DNA of 64,000 bases from Marinobacter orientalis (GTDB lineage Bacteria > Pseudomonadota > Gammaproteobacteria > Pseudomonadales > Oleiphilaceae): contig NZ_SRZX01000005.1 in NCBI RefSeq assembly GCF_004792665.1, positions 186,001-250,000 of the forward strand. The letters are read 5' to 3'. Below the pieces are notes generated by a model, which saw nothing but the letters and a program-made list of their open reading frames with translations, had not been told where the DNA came from and made no database searches. The position numbers and the translations under genes are program-made. Positions 28,415-37,439 of the stretch are shown piece after piece. How positions within the stretch are numbered: the first letter of the stretch is position 1; each line of letters begins with the position of its first letter.

Positions 28415-29034
28415 GCCAGTTTTTCCAGATTCACCCAGTAACGCCCCAAAAGCGCCTGATTAACCAGGCCGTTGATATCCTGCGCCGGGGCGGGGTTATC
28501 GTTTACCCGACAGATTCGGCCTATGCCATTGGTTGTCACCTGGGGGACAAGCAGGCAGCAGATCGTATCAAACGCATTCGCAAGCTGGACGACAAGCATA
28601 ACTTTACCCTGATGTGCCGTGATCTGTCGGATATCGGCGTGTTTGCGAAAGTGGATAACACCCAGTATCGCCTGCTCAAGACGTTCACCCCGGGGCCCTA
28701 CACGTTCATCCTGGACGCCACCAGCGAGGTGCCGAGGCGCCTGCTGCATCCCAAGCGCAAGACCATTGGTATGCGGGTGCCGGACAACGCCATCGTTCAG
28801 GCCCTGCTGGGAGAACTGGGGGAGCCTATCATGAGCAGTACGCTGATACTGCCAGGTGAAGAAGAGCCAATGACTGATCCCGAGGATATCCGCGACAGTC
28901 TGGAGCATGAGCTGGATCTGATCATCGATGGCGGCTTCTGCGGGCTTGAGGCCACCACAGTAGTGAACATGACAGGCCCTGCGCCGGAAGTGACCCGGGT
29001 CGGCAAAGGCGACCCGGAACCTTTCCGGATTTAA
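28411..29034 (+). CDS. yciO: L-threonylcarbamoyladenylate synthase family protein, YciO type
   Basis: A 207-residue Sua5/YciO/YrdC fold protein, which binds ATP and threonine. The core pattern is GVIVYPTDSAYAIGCHLGDK, RIRKLDDKHNFTLMCRDLSD, then FTPGPYTFILDATSEVPRR and KTIGMRVPDNAIVQALL. The length and the opening SQFFQIHPVTPQKRLINQAV fit the YciO subgroup, whose tRNA t6A activity is weaker or uncertain compared with TsaC. GGAGG stands six bases before the ATG at 28411, which overlaps bolA by 4 bp. It converges with the next gene at 29040. Confidence 0.88.
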   Translation: MSQFFQIHPVTPQKRLINQAVDILRRGGVIVYPTDSAYAIGCHLGDKQAADRIKRIRKLDDKHNFTLMCRDLSDIGVFAKVDNTQYRLLKTFTPGPYTFILDATSEVPRRLLHPKRKTIGMRVPDNAIVQALLGELGEPIMSSTLILPGEEEPMTDPEDIRDSLEHELDLIIDGGFCGLEATTVVNMTGPAPEVTRVGKGDPEPFRI

Positions 29035-29039
29035 CCGGC

Positions 29040-29693
29040 TCAGGCCCGGGTGTTCAGGCTGAGGGCGAAGTTCTTGCGGTCTGTATAGCTGGTGGCCTGA
29101 TCAGTGTTGATGGTCTGGCGCATGCTGTCATAGCGGTGCGCCAGGTCCTGCAGACCGTTGAACTGCTGGTTGTCGCTGACCAGGGTATCCAGCAGTGAAT
29201 TGTTTACGCCGTAGGCTTTGTTCAGCTTCAGGGCGTTGTCCATGAAGTGCAAAGTCGGCTCGCTGGCACTGAGGCGGCTGAATGCCTCGCGGAAGGGCTT
29301 GCTGTGATTGAGATCCTGTTCGATGCGGCTGCGAGTCTGTTCCGGCATGCCTCCCCCCAGGCTGATGCTTCCCCCTTCGTTCTTTGACACCTCGACACTG
29401 GTTGCCGGGTTGAGCTTGTACTCGGCAAGTTTGTGCCGCAGCGTTTCCCGCATATAGGCAAGGTCCTGCCCGACGGTTTGCCTGTACTCCGCCATCGATA
29501 GTCTGGTGGACCGGGGGCGGGCCGTATCAGAGCCCGCCCGCTCGGACATCGTGAAACGGTCATCGGTTGCCGACGCCGGTGCTTCAGGCGCCGCGGGCTT
29601 TGCGGAAGCATTGCCCGATGCCGAAGGCGGACGTTTTTCCAGTGCCTGCTGGAACTGGGTACTGGCTTTGATCAGCGATGTAAGCAGCGACAT
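29040..29693 (-). CDS. Hypothetical protein (unrecognised)
   Basis: A 217-residue soluble protein with no family I recognise. The first 25 residues are helical (SLLTSLIKASTQFQQALEKR), then comes a low-complexity Ala/Pro/Ser linker to about 45. A helical region follows with RLSMAEYRQTVGQDLAYMRE and TLRHKLAEYKLNPATSVEVS. No signal peptide, cysteine or catalytic motif is seen. It stands alone, convergent with yciO and divergent from the chemoreceptor gene. Codon use looks like the neighbours, so it is probably a genuine genus-level gene. Confidence 0.7.
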   Translation of the reverse strand: MSLLTSLIKASTQFQQALEKRPPSASGNASAKPAAPEAPASATDDRFTMSERAGSDTARPRSTRLSMAEYRQTVGQDLAYMRETLRHKLAEYKLNPATSVEVSKNEGGSISLGGGMPEQTRSRIEQDLNHSKPFREAFSRLSASEPTLHFMDNALKLNKAYGVNNSLLDTLVSDNQQFNGLQDLAHRYDSMRQTINTDQATSYTDRKNFALSLNTRA

Positions 29694-29870
29694 GACTCTT
29701 TCCCCCTCCCAAGGTCACCGAGGAAATTTTGACGGATGTCTTTGCTAAAGCACAAAACGGGCCATTGTTTTTTTGCTGACCTGGATCATGAAACGCTTTT
29801 GTCCGTTGCTATAGAGTCCCCGCCATTACCCGTGATTTACGATCCCTGTAATTTCCGTAGCTGAGCTGTT

Positions 29871-31487
29871 ATGAGAAAAAACCAGTCCATCCGTTTTGTC
29901 TTGCTGTTCGCCCTTGCGGGCGCGTTTTCCGTCATCCTTGTTCTCACGCTGTTGTATGGCAATTATTCCCAACGCCAGCACCTGGAGGACTACACCGGCC
30001 GGTACGTTGAAGGTCTGTCCAAGTCCTATTTCGATGCCCTTAACACCATGATGGTTACCGGCACCATCAATAATCGTCAGATGCTCAGGGAAAAAGCCAC
30101 TGCACCGGACGATGTTCTGGATGTGCGGGTTATTCGCAGCAAACAGCTGAACGAAATGTTCGGGGCGGGTGATGGCGACGAACAGACCCGCGGCGAGCTG
30201 GAGGCAAGGGCTCTGCGGGGTGAGCGTATCGAACAGGTGTCTGACGGGGAAGCCGGGCGAGTCTATACGCTGATCGAGCCCGTCCGTGCCATGGAGAATT
30301 ACCAGAGCGTGAACTGTCTGGGCTGTCATCAGGCCACTGAAGGCGACATTCTGGGCGCCATTCGGGTTGATTACTCACTGGCGGAAGGCGACGCTCGTCT
30401 GCAGGAGCAGCTTCTGACCAGTGGTGGCATCCAGGTGGTCATTTTTGTACTTGCATTTTTCATGACCGCCACGGTGCTGGGGAAACTGGTGATCGCCCGT
30501 TTACGCAGACTGCACGACAGTATGGAAACCATTGCCACCAACTCCGATCTGACCATCCAGTTGGATGTATCCCGCGATGACGAGATAGGTTCTGTGGCGC
30601 GCGCGTTCAACCGCATGATGGCGAGAATCCTTGACAGCATGAACACGGTAATGGACAACGCCGGTCAGGTTGAAAATGCAGCTCGAAGCATTGCCGGCAA
30701 AGCAGAAACCACCGAACGTGAGGTGCTGGCGCAACGGGACAACACCGACCAGGTGGCCAGCGCGACCACTGAAATGGCGGCTTCCGCCGTTCAGGTTCGG
30801 GAAAATGCTGTTAACACCACGCGCAAGTCCATCGGGACGGCTGACTCTGCCAATAAAGGCGAAGCTCTCGCACGCAATGCGGTGAAAGGCATAGAAGCGC
30901 TCAATGACGAGGTGCAGGGCGGCGCGCAGCGGATTGAACAGCTGGATGAGCGCACCAGCCAGATGTCTGACATGCTGGAGGTCATCTCCAATATTGCCGA
31001 CCAGACCAACCTGCTGGCACTGAATGCTGCCATTGAAGCCGCCCGAGCGGGTGAGCATGGCCGTGGCTTCTCGGTGGTAGCGGATGAAGTCAGGGCACTG
31101 GCCTCACGCACCCAGGATTCCACCGAGGAGATCCGCAACACCATTAACAGCCTCAGGAGTGAGGTGGTGGATTGCGTGGCCACCATGCGTCACGCTTCGG
31201 AAATGGCAGGACAACAGGTATCGGCGATTCTCAACGTGGAATCGGAACTGCAGGCCATTGCCGCTGCCGTGCGCGAGATAACGGATCTTAATCAGGAAAT
31301 GGAAAGCGCCGCCAACGAGCAGAGCGAGGTTTCCGAATCCATCAATCTCAACGTCATTGAAATCAGCCGCTCGGCGGAGCAGACCTCCGAGGACGCCAAG
31401 GAAACTGCCCGCATTGCCGGTGACTTACTGGCGATGGCGGAAACTCTGCGTACAGCCATCGAACAGTTCCGGCTCAACCGGGGATAA
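29871..31487 (+). CDS. Methyl-accepting chemotaxis protein with c-type haem motif
   Basis: A 538-residue chemoreceptor. Membrane helices lie at about 9-29 and 187-208, with a periplasmic sensor between them. That sensor contains C149-L-G-C-H153 in NYQSVNCLGCHQATEGD, a haem c attachment motif in a DUF3365/Tll0287-like context. A HAMP domain follows (KLVIARLRRLHDSMETIATN, to about 260). The signalling hairpin has the conserved NIADQTNLLALNAAIEAARA and RGFSVVADEVRALASRTQDS. It likely steers swimming in response to redox state, NO, CO or oxygen. Its stop is 5 bp from that of the convergent haem protein gene, which carries the same CLGCH. Confidence 0.93.
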   Translation: MRKNQSIRFVLLFALAGAFSVILVLTLLYGNYSQRQHLEDYTGRYVEGLSKSYFDALNTMMVTGTINNRQMLREKATAPDDVLDVRVIRSKQLNEMFGAGDGDEQTRGELEARALRGERIEQVSDGEAGRVYTLIEPVRAMENYQSVNCLGCHQATEGDILGAIRVDYSLAEGDARLQEQLLTSGGIQVVIFVLAFFMTATVLGKLVIARLRRLHDSMETIATNSDLTIQLDVSRDDEIGSVARAFNRMMARILDSMNTVMDNAGQVENAARSIAGKAETTEREVLAQRDNTDQVASATTEMAASAVQVRENAVNTTRKSIGTADSANKGEALARNAVKGIEALNDEVQGGAQRIEQLDERTSQMSDMLEVISNIADQTNLLALNAAIEAARAGEHGRGFSVVADEVRALASRTQDSTEEIRNTINSLRSEVVDCVATMRHASEMAGQQVSAILNVESELQAIAAAVREITDLNQEMESAANEQSEVSESINLNVIEISRSAEQTSEDAKETARIAGDLLAMAETLRTAIEQFRLNRG

Positions 31488-31492
31488 CCTGA

Positions 31493-32071
31493 TCATGGCG
31501 CTGGACTCTGTCTGGTCACAACGAACGCACCCCGCAGATCGCCCTCGGAAAATCCGGTAGCCTGGTCTTCGGGGTAGAGCTCCGACAGTTTGGCTTCTAC
31601 CTCGGGGTCGATCGACTTGCCATGGCAGCCGAGGCAGAGCTTTTGTGTCGGGATCGCGCTCATGTATCGAAAGCCAGGCTGGCCGGACGCTTCGGAAACC
31701 TGCCACGTCTCGACCGGCTTCCCGTTTTTGACTGGCTGCTTCGCCATCGCATGAAGTTGCATTTCCTGCCAGTCCGTTGGGGCGTTATCCGGATTACGCA
31801 CTTTCAGGCTGGTTCGGCTGATGGTCCATTCCTCGTTGCTGTTGTTGGCCGCAATTTCGGGAGCCACGGTATTACAGACGCCAATGCCGTTGACCAGGCC
31901 GCCTTCCTTGATGGCGGCCTGAAGCGCCTGCTTCAGTGAGCTGCTGAAGGTTTTCACCATTGAGCGTGCTTCGGCTACCAGCTCGTCTGTGGGCTGGGCT
32001 GGCTGCTGAGCCATGGCCGGCATTGAGAGAATCGAAATCAGCGCTGCGGTTGTGATAATCGTTTTGTCCAT
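31493..32071 (-). CDS. DUF3365 (Tll0287-like) periplasmic haem protein
   Basis: A 192-residue exported protein. The signal peptide is MDKTIITTAALISILSMPAM, cut after AMA. The DUF3365 core follows: LKQALQAAIKEGGLVNGIGV, CNTVAPEIA, WTISRTSLKVRNPDNAPTDW. The haem motif C146-L-G-C-H150 lies in PTQKLCLGCHGK. The distal end YPEDQATGFSEGDLRGAFVV is typical of the family. The ATG at 32071 is chosen as the start of the signal peptide; the frame stays open to 32119. The neighbouring chemoreceptor has a related domain. Likely role: periplasmic haem sensor or electron carrier. Confidence 0.85.
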   Translation of the reverse strand: MDKTIITTAALISILSMPAMAQQPAQPTDELVAEARSMVKTFSSSLKQALQAAIKEGGLVNGIGVCNTVAPEIAANNSNEEWTISRTSLKVRNPDNAPTDWQEMQLHAMAKQPVKNGKPVETWQVSEASGQPGFRYMSAIPTQKLCLGCHGKSIDPEVEAKLSELYPEDQATGFSEGDLRGAFVVTRQSPAP

Positions 32072-32325
32072 TGGACACCTCCCTGGTGGTCTTGATGGTT
32101 TGTAATAAGTATATAGCATGGGGAAAGCAGGTGAATTGAGCCAGGACAGGGCTGCGACGATTTGTCGCTGTATGTTGAGCCAAAAACAGGAGGCTGTTCA
32201 GAGTCTCCCGATCTTTACCGGGGGGTTGAATATTGCGCGCATTACTACAAGGATATAGATAAGAGGTAGGTTAACAGGGACATATCTCTTGAGTCATTTT
32301 CGCCTATAGAAAAGGAGACTTAATC

Positions 32326-32748
32326 ATGCAAGTGAAAGAAGTCATGACAAAGCAACCGGAGTATCTGAACGACGATGTCACTATTCGGGAAGTGGCAAAT
32401 GCAATGCGTGATAATGGTACCGGTTTCGAGCCGTTGACCGATGGTACCAAGGTTACCGGCGTTATCACTGATCGTGATATCGCCGTTCGGGCAGTGGCTG
32501 AAGGTAAAAGCCCGGATGATAAAGCCAGCTCAGTAGCAACCGGTAAAGTGCTCTATACGTTTGAAGACGAGAGTATTGATGACGTCATCCAGAATATGGC
32601 CAATGAGCAAGTCCAGCGTTTGCTGGTTCTGAATAACGCCGAAGACAAGGACCTTGTTGGTATTGTCACTCTGGGCGATATTGCAGACCATTGTAAGGAC
32701 GATGAGTTGGCCAAGAAAGTTGTCAGTGCCGCCCGCCATTACCACTAA
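32326..32748 (+). CDS. CBS domain-containing protein
   Basis: A 140-residue protein made of two CBS motifs (a Bateman module). The first is MQVKEVMTKQPEYLNDDVTI with GVITDRDIAVRAVAEGKSPD, the second ASSVATGKVLYTFEDESIDD with LVGIVTLGDIADHC. Such modules bind adenine nucleotides or S-adenosyl compounds and regulate other proteins; here there is no attached effector. AAGGAG stands before the ATG. It is monocistronic and followed by a strong stem-loop at 32771-32803. Confidence 0.92.
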   Translation: MQVKEVMTKQPEYLNDDVTIREVANAMRDNGTGFEPLTDGTKVTGVITDRDIAVRAVAEGKSPDDKASSVATGKVLYTFEDESIDDVIQNMANEQVQRLLVLNNAEDKDLVGIVTLGDIADHCKDDELAKKVVSAARHYH

Positions 32749-32770
32749 CCCCTGCCACCGGTAGAAGAAT

Positions 32771-32803
32771 CCCGTAGCCAGTACAGTGGTTAATGGCTAC
32801 GGG
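32771..32803. terminator. Stem-loop between CBS gene and ligD-Pol gene
   Basis: A perfect 10 bp stem (CCCGTAGCCA / TGGCTACGGG) with a 13-base loop lies between two convergent genes. There is no long T tract on either strand. It probably serves both transcripts as a bidirectional terminator or 3' end protector. Confidence 0.6.
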
Positions 32804-32807
32804 AAAT

Positions 32808-33728
32808 TCACAGATCCCCTCCTTTTAAGTCCGAAATCCCCTCCTGAAAAGTCTGTATGCTGACCGCCTTCTGCTGCATGTTGCGCCATGGGTCCTCCCG
32901 CTGTGCCATCCTCCTGAAAATATTAGCGAGGGTGAAGCGCTGAGGCCCCAGCTTCTGGTCATCCAGTTCATCCCACTCCAGCGGCGTGGCTATAGGCGCC
33001 TCCGGTTTTGCCCGAACCGAATAGGGCGCCACGGCGGTCTGCCCGAAGGCGTTGCGCATGATGTCCAGGTAAAGCCTGCCCCGGCGTTTGTGTTTGCGCT
33101 GTTCTGTGGTCAGCTGTTCCGGATAGGCATCGGCCAGCGCTTGTGCAAGTTCCTGACTGAGGGAACGTACCCGGTCAAAGCCTGCTTCCGGCTTTAGTGG
33201 AGCCACCACATGCAATCCCCGCGACCCGGTCGTTTTGACAAAGGGAGTCAGGCCGCACTGTCGCATGCCTTCAGCCACCAGGCGGGCAGCCTGGCGCACC
33301 GGCTCAAAGTCATCGCCCGGCGGGTCCAGGTCAAAGATTACCTGATCGGGCGCTTTCAGATGACTTGCCGTGCTAAGCCAGCTGTGAAAGGTGACGGTGC
33401 CCTGGTTCACCAGATAGACGAGACTGGCCTGACGGTTTGCCAGCACGTGCTGTACACGGCCGATACTGCCCCCGTGATCCACCGCCAGAGTGTCCAGCCA
33501 GTCCGGGAAGTAGTCTCCCCGGGCCTGCTGGAAAAAGCCATCTTCGCCGATGCCGTCAGGGAAGCGGTTCAGCGTAAGCGGGCGTTCCTCGATATGGGGG
33601 ATCATGATGTCAGCAATACGCTCATGGTACGCCAGGAGGTCGCCCTTGGTTATCCCGGCATCGGGAAAGAAGGGCTTGTCGGTATGGGAAAGCTCGACCT
33701 CATAGCCGCCATAGCTCTGCACAGTCAT
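32808..33728 (-). CDS. Stand-alone LigD polymerase (primase-like) domain protein
   Basis: A 306-residue archaeo-eukaryotic primase-fold polymerase corresponding to the Pol domain of DNA ligase D, which fills gaps and adds nucleotides during end joining. Key motifs are the catalytic D-x-D in VIFDLDPPGDDFEPV, the nucleotide-binding histidine in TTGSRGLHVVAPL, and YLDIMRNAFGQTAVAPYSVR. The N-terminus TDKPFFPDAGITKGDLLAYH is typical. It overlaps the phosphoesterase gene by 4 bp. No ATP-dependent ligase domain and no Ku gene are in the window, so the LigD functions are split over separate proteins here. Confidence 0.9.
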   Translation of the reverse strand: MTVQSYGGYEVELSHTDKPFFPDAGITKGDLLAYHERIADIMIPHIEERPLTLNRFPDGIGEDGFFQQARGDYFPDWLDTLAVDHGGSIGRVQHVLANRQASLVYLVNQGTVTFHSWLSTASHLKAPDQVIFDLDPPGDDFEPVRQAARLVAEGMRQCGLTPFVKTTGSRGLHVVAPLKPEAGFDRVRSLSQELAQALADAYPEQLTTEQRKHKRRGRLYLDIMRNAFGQTAVAPYSVRAKPEAPIATPLEWDELDDQKLGPQRFTLANIFRRMAQREDPWRNMQQKAVSIQTFQEGISDLKGGDL

Positions 33729-34237
33729 TCGCCTTCCTCCTGCCTGATGGTTTTCAGATTCCGGCCCGTTTTTACCGAGTCAGGCTCGGTCGATACCGGG
33801 TTGCGCCTTGCGTCCGCAGCATCGTCCTGCATCTTGATCAGTAACCACTGCGGCTTCTTTCCGCCGCGGAAGCGTTTAAGCGCATAGCCTCCCTGGAGTT
33901 TGTTGCCTTCCAGCCAGACCTCGATCATACCGTCCTGATGACACGAAGCCATGCCATCCTCCCGCAGATTCTCGTAATTGCCATTGTCCCATACCATGAC
34001 GGTGCCGGCGCCGTATTCTCCTTCCGGAATGACGCCTTCAAAGTCAGCATAGTCCAGCCGGTGATCTTCAACCTCCACGGCAAGCCGCTTTTCTGAGGGG
34101 TCGGTGGAAGGACCTTTCGGGACAGCCCAGGACTTTAATACACCATCAATTTCCAGACGAAAATCATAATGCAGTTGACTGGCGTCATGTTTCTGGATGA
34201 CGAAGGCACGCCTGGTGCCATGGTCCTGTTTGCTCAT
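33725..34237 (-). CDS. LigD 3'-phosphoesterase domain protein
   Basis: A 170-residue protein equal to the phosphoesterase domain of LigD, which trims 3'-phosphates and ribonucleotides from broken ends. The metal-binding residues are in QLHYDFRLEIDGVLKSWAVP and the conserved second block is DYADFEGVIPEGEYGAGTVM. Further family pieces are RRAFVIQKHDASQ and KLQGGYALKRFRGGKKPQWL. The ATG at 34237 has GAGG six bases upstream; the frame is open to 34285 but unsupported. It is the first gene of a pair with the Pol-domain gene (4 bp overlap). Confidence 0.9.
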   Translation of the reverse strand: MSKQDHGTRRAFVIQKHDASQLHYDFRLEIDGVLKSWAVPKGPSTDPSEKRLAVEVEDHRLDYADFEGVIPEGEYGAGTVMVWDNGNYENLREDGMASCHQDGMIEVWLEGNKLQGGYALKRFRGGKKPQWLLIKMQDDAADARRNPVSTEPDSVKTGRNLKTIRQEEGE

Positions 34238-34385
34238 GAGTGCCTCTGCCTTTGATGATGTTAGACTCCGATGAAGAAAAGCCATCGGACCAGATTAATC
34301 GTGCCAAAAAATTGGTCGAATTCCCACGGCTATTTCCATCAGGCTCACTGCTACCATGATGATTAAATGACCAAGGAGATCAGGT

Positions 34386-35537
34386 ATGAGGGATACAGCC
34401 TCCAGCGTTGCTTTTTTTGATCCTGACAGCAGAACACATCGGTTCGCTGCTGAGCTGCTTGCAAAAGCCGATATTGAGATTGGTGGCTCGCGACCCTGGG
34501 ACATCCGCTTCAATGATTACGGGGTGCCGGAAGCAGCCCTGGCCCATGGAAACCTCGGTTTCGGTGAGGCTTATATGGATGGTGCCTGGGATGCAGATGA
34601 ACTCGACCAGTTTTTTTACAAACTCATCAGCGCGAAGATTCCCCAACATATAAAACCACTCAGAATCCTGCCTTACATTATCAAGGCCAGATATCTGAAT
34701 CGGCAGACGAAAAAGCGTGCCTGGGATGTGGGAGAGGCCCACTATGACCTTGGCAACGATTTTTACGGCGCTATGCTGGACTCACGGATGACATACACCT
34801 GCGGCTACTGGAAAGACGCAAACGATCTGGAAGAGGCCCAGGTTGCCAAACTGGATCTGATCTGCCGCAAGCTGGGCTTGCAGCCGGGGATGCGCCTGCT
34901 GGATATCGGCTGTGGCTGGGGCAGTCTGATGGCCCACGCAGCCGAGCATTATGGGGTAGAGGCGGTTGGAGTAACCATTTCAAAGGAACAGGCTGACTGG
35001 GCTACCGCGTACTATCCTCATCTTTCCCTCGATTTTCGCCTGATGGATTACCGGGAAATTGATGAAAAGTTTGACCGTATTGCCAGCGTTGGAATGTTCG
35101 AGCACGTTGGCCCGAAGAATTACCGCACGTTTATGGAAGTCGCCCATCGTTGTCTGAATCCCGGAGGCCTGTTCCTGCTCCACACCATTGGCAGGAATCT
35201 GCGGAAATCTTTTCCTGATCCCTGGATCGATAAGTACATTTTCCCCAACGGAGAGGTTCCCTCGATCGGCATGATCGGGGACTCGGTAGATAAATTATTT
35301 GTCGTTGAAGACGTGCACAACTTTGGCGCCGATTACGATAAAACCCTTATGGCGTGGCATGAAAACTTTGAAAAAGCATGGCCCCGTTTCCGGGATGAAC
35401 TTGGCCAGCGCTTTTATCGAATGTGGCGTTATTATCTGCTTTCCTGCGCTGGTGCATTCCGTGCCCGTGATATCCAGCTCTGGCAATGGGTGCTTTCAAA
35501 GGATGGAGTGCCGGGCGTCTATCCAAGGATAACCTGA
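34386..35537 (+). CDS. cfa: Cyclopropane-fatty-acyl-phospholipid synthase
   Basis: A 383-residue SAM-dependent methyltransferase that cyclopropanates unsaturated acyl chains of membrane phospholipids. It has the N-terminal lipid-binding domain (FGEAYMDGAWDADELDQFFY) and HYDLGNDFYGAMLDSRMTYT. The SAM loop is LDIGCGWGSLMAHAAEHYGV, and the catalytic region includes FEHVGPKNYRTFMEVAHRCL and GLFLLHTIG. Length is identical in range to E. coli Cfa (382). AAGGAGATCAGGT precedes the ATG. It is transcribed divergently from the LigD-like pair. Confidence 0.92.
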   Translation: MRDTASSVAFFDPDSRTHRFAAELLAKADIEIGGSRPWDIRFNDYGVPEAALAHGNLGFGEAYMDGAWDADELDQFFYKLISAKIPQHIKPLRILPYIIKARYLNRQTKKRAWDVGEAHYDLGNDFYGAMLDSRMTYTCGYWKDANDLEEAQVAKLDLICRKLGLQPGMRLLDIGCGWGSLMAHAAEHYGVEAVGVTISKEQADWATAYYPHLSLDFRLMDYREIDEKFDRIASVGMFEHVGPKNYRTFMEVAHRCLNPGGLFLLHTIGRNLRKSFPDPWIDKYIFPNGEVPSIGMIGDSVDKLFVVEDVHNFGADYDKTLMAWHENFEKAWPRFRDELGQRFYRMWRYYLLSCAGAFRARDIQLWQWVLSKDGVPGVYPRIT

Positions 35538-35562
35538 CCTGTCATGGCTTATGTCGGCGGGC

Positions 35563-36441
35563 TCAGGTCATCTCGTCAAGATAGATCAGGCCCGCCCGAT
35601 GACCTTCCTGATAACCTTGCTCAAGAAGTTCCTGATTCTGTGTCAAGCGGCCAACCGCAAATTCGGCGGGCGGAACAATCACCCGGATAATGCAGTCCTG
35701 TGGCGGGTTTTCGATAAATGAAAGGGTGGTATTGTATCGCTCGGCACGGCTGAGCGACGCTTCGGCAAGTGCCGGATAGGCCCGGAACAGACGCCTGGGT
35801 ACAAAAGCAAATCTTGGCGGCTTTTTGCGGTAGCCGGGAGGACGTGACAGCACTACGGTGATATCACGGGCGCCGTCTTCATAGGCCTTGATAACCGGAA
35901 TGGCGTCAGCAACACCACCATCAGTCATGGGTTCACCATTAACCAACGGATAGTCCCGATAGGCGATGGGAATGGCGCAGGAAGCAGTGAGCACGTCGTG
36001 CATGTTGCTTTCATCAAGGTGGAAGTAATGCGCTTCCCCGGTTCGGGCCGAGGTTGTGGTAACCCACAACTCCGTTGTTCCGGACAGGTAGTTTTCCAGA
36101 TTCAGGGGGACGTCGGTGAAAGACTGTTGCCAGAGCCAGCAAACGTCGCAAAGATGTCCGCCCCGTGCAAACCGCCGCCAGTCGATGAAATCCGGCTGGC
36201 AGGCATGGCCGGTGATGATTTTCCGGCTACGACCGTGGTCTCCTGCCAGATAACCAATCAGATTGGTGGCACCGGCTGAAACGCCGTAGGCGCGCAGGAA
36301 TGGCCGGTAGTTGTGTTCAAGAAATGCATCGAGAACACCGGCAGCAAATATGCCGCGCATGGCTCCGCCTTCGACAACAAGGGCTTTCGATTCGCCGTGG
36401 GAGAGTGGAGACTGGTCTAATGCGGTTTCGTGGGTGCTCAT
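35563..36441 (-). CDS. Patatin-like phospholipase family protein
   Basis: A 292-residue cytosolic serine hydrolase of the patatin / RssA-YjjU type. The oxyanion loop is VVEGGAMRGIFAAGVLDAFL, the nucleophile is S55 in G53-V-S-A-G57, and the dyad aspartate is in MTDGGVADAIPV. The remainder (HLDESNMHDVLTASCAIPIA, RAYPALAEASLSRAERYN) fits YjjU-type proteins. It should hydrolyse membrane or storage lipids. The ATG at 36441 has AGGA upstream; the frame is open to 36540 and would otherwise overlap the CDF gene. Confidence 0.9.
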   Translation of the reverse strand: MSTHETALDQSPLSHGESKALVVEGGAMRGIFAAGVLDAFLEHNYRPFLRAYGVSAGATNLIGYLAGDHGRSRKIITGHACQPDFIDWRRFARGGHLCDVCWLWQQSFTDVPLNLENYLSGTTELWVTTTSARTGEAHYFHLDESNMHDVLTASCAIPIAYRDYPLVNGEPMTDGGVADAIPVIKAYEDGARDITVVLSRPPGYRKKPPRFAFVPRRLFRAYPALAEASLSRAERYNTTLSFIENPPQDCIIRVIVPPAEFAVGRLTQNQELLEQGYQEGHRAGLIYLDEMT

Positions 36442-36505
36442 AGGTCCTATCTTACCAGAGAAAGCCACTCCGAAACGCCGTGGCCGGCCACCAGTGGACA
36501 TTGAT

Positions 36506-37402
36506 TCATCCCTTGAGCGCAAGGATGCGCCTGGCGCCACTGAGCACGATGGCTCCCACGATGGCGCCGATGATCAGGTCCGGATAATTGGAGCCAGTCC
36601 AGGCAACAAGCGCGCCTGCGAGGATAACACCCAGATTGATAACCACATCGTTGGCTGAGAATATCCAGCTTGCCTTCATGTGGGCACCGCCGTCACGGTG
36701 TCTCGAAATCAGCAGCAGGCAGGTGGTATTGGCGATCAACGCCACAAACGCGATGGCCATCATCATCAGGGACTCCGGCTCACTGCCGAAGAGGAAGCGT
36801 CTGCCGACTTCAACGAGCACCCCGATCGCGAGAATGAGCTGGAGAATACCGGCGACGTGGGCAGCTCGCACCTGCATCCTGACGCCATGACCAACCGCAT
36901 AAAGAGCGAGGCCGTAAACCGCCGCATCGGCAAACATATCAACCGAGTCAGCAATCAGCCCGGCAGATTGGGCAATCAGGCCCATTATCATTTCGACCAG
37001 GAACATCAGGCCGTTGATTGCCAATAGTATCCACAAGGTACCCGACTCTTCGGGCTGGCCGGAAGCGGCGGATCGGACAGTCTTGAGGGTTTCAGGATCC
37101 GTTGCGCGGGTGTCCTGGAGAGAGGCTCCCAAACCAAGAGTTGCCAGTTTATCGGTGATTGCCCTGGCGTCTCCATTATGGAGAACTTCCAATGTGCGGC
37201 CAGACAGATCAAATGAGAGTGCCCGAATGCTGTCAAGCCGGCCGAGCGCCATACGGATCATCCGCTCTTCCGAGGGGCAGTCCATCTTTGGCACCTTATA
37301 AACACTGAGCCAGTCGCCAGAAGAAGCGGAACCAAGGGGATGCGTGGTTGTTTCCGTGCCGGATTCTTCGCGGCTGGACTGGTCGTTACACGCTCCGCTC
37401 AT
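36506..37402 (-). CDS. Cation transporter, CDF-like with N-terminal HMA-like domain
   Basis: A 298-residue protein. Residues about 30-95 form a heavy-metal-associated-like domain with a single cysteine (YKVPKMDCPSEERMIRMALG) in place of the usual CXXC. The rest is a six-helix cation diffusion facilitator core (QSAGLIADSVDMFADAAVYG, the metal-site helix, and SANDVVINLGVILAG). The usual C-terminal cytoplasmic CDF domain is missing, so it stops just after the membrane part. It is probably an efflux protein for a divalent metal. It is the last gene of a unit with the anchor protein and the HupE-like protein. Confidence 0.85.
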   Translation of the reverse strand: MSGACNDQSSREESGTETTTHPLGSASSGDWLSVYKVPKMDCPSEERMIRMALGRLDSIRALSFDLSGRTLEVLHNGDARAITDKLATLGLGASLQDTRATDPETLKTVRSAASGQPEESGTLWILLAINGLMFLVEMIMGLIAQSAGLIADSVDMFADAAVYGLALYAVGHGVRMQVRAAHVAGILQLILAIGVLVEVGRRFLFGSEPESLMMMAIAFVALIANTTCLLLISRHRDGGAHMKASWIFSANDVVINLGVILAGALVAWTGSNYPDLIIGAIVGAIVLSGARRILALKG

Positions 37403-37439
37403 TCATGCACTCCGCTTTGTGCTTTTCCTGTGGCGCCAA

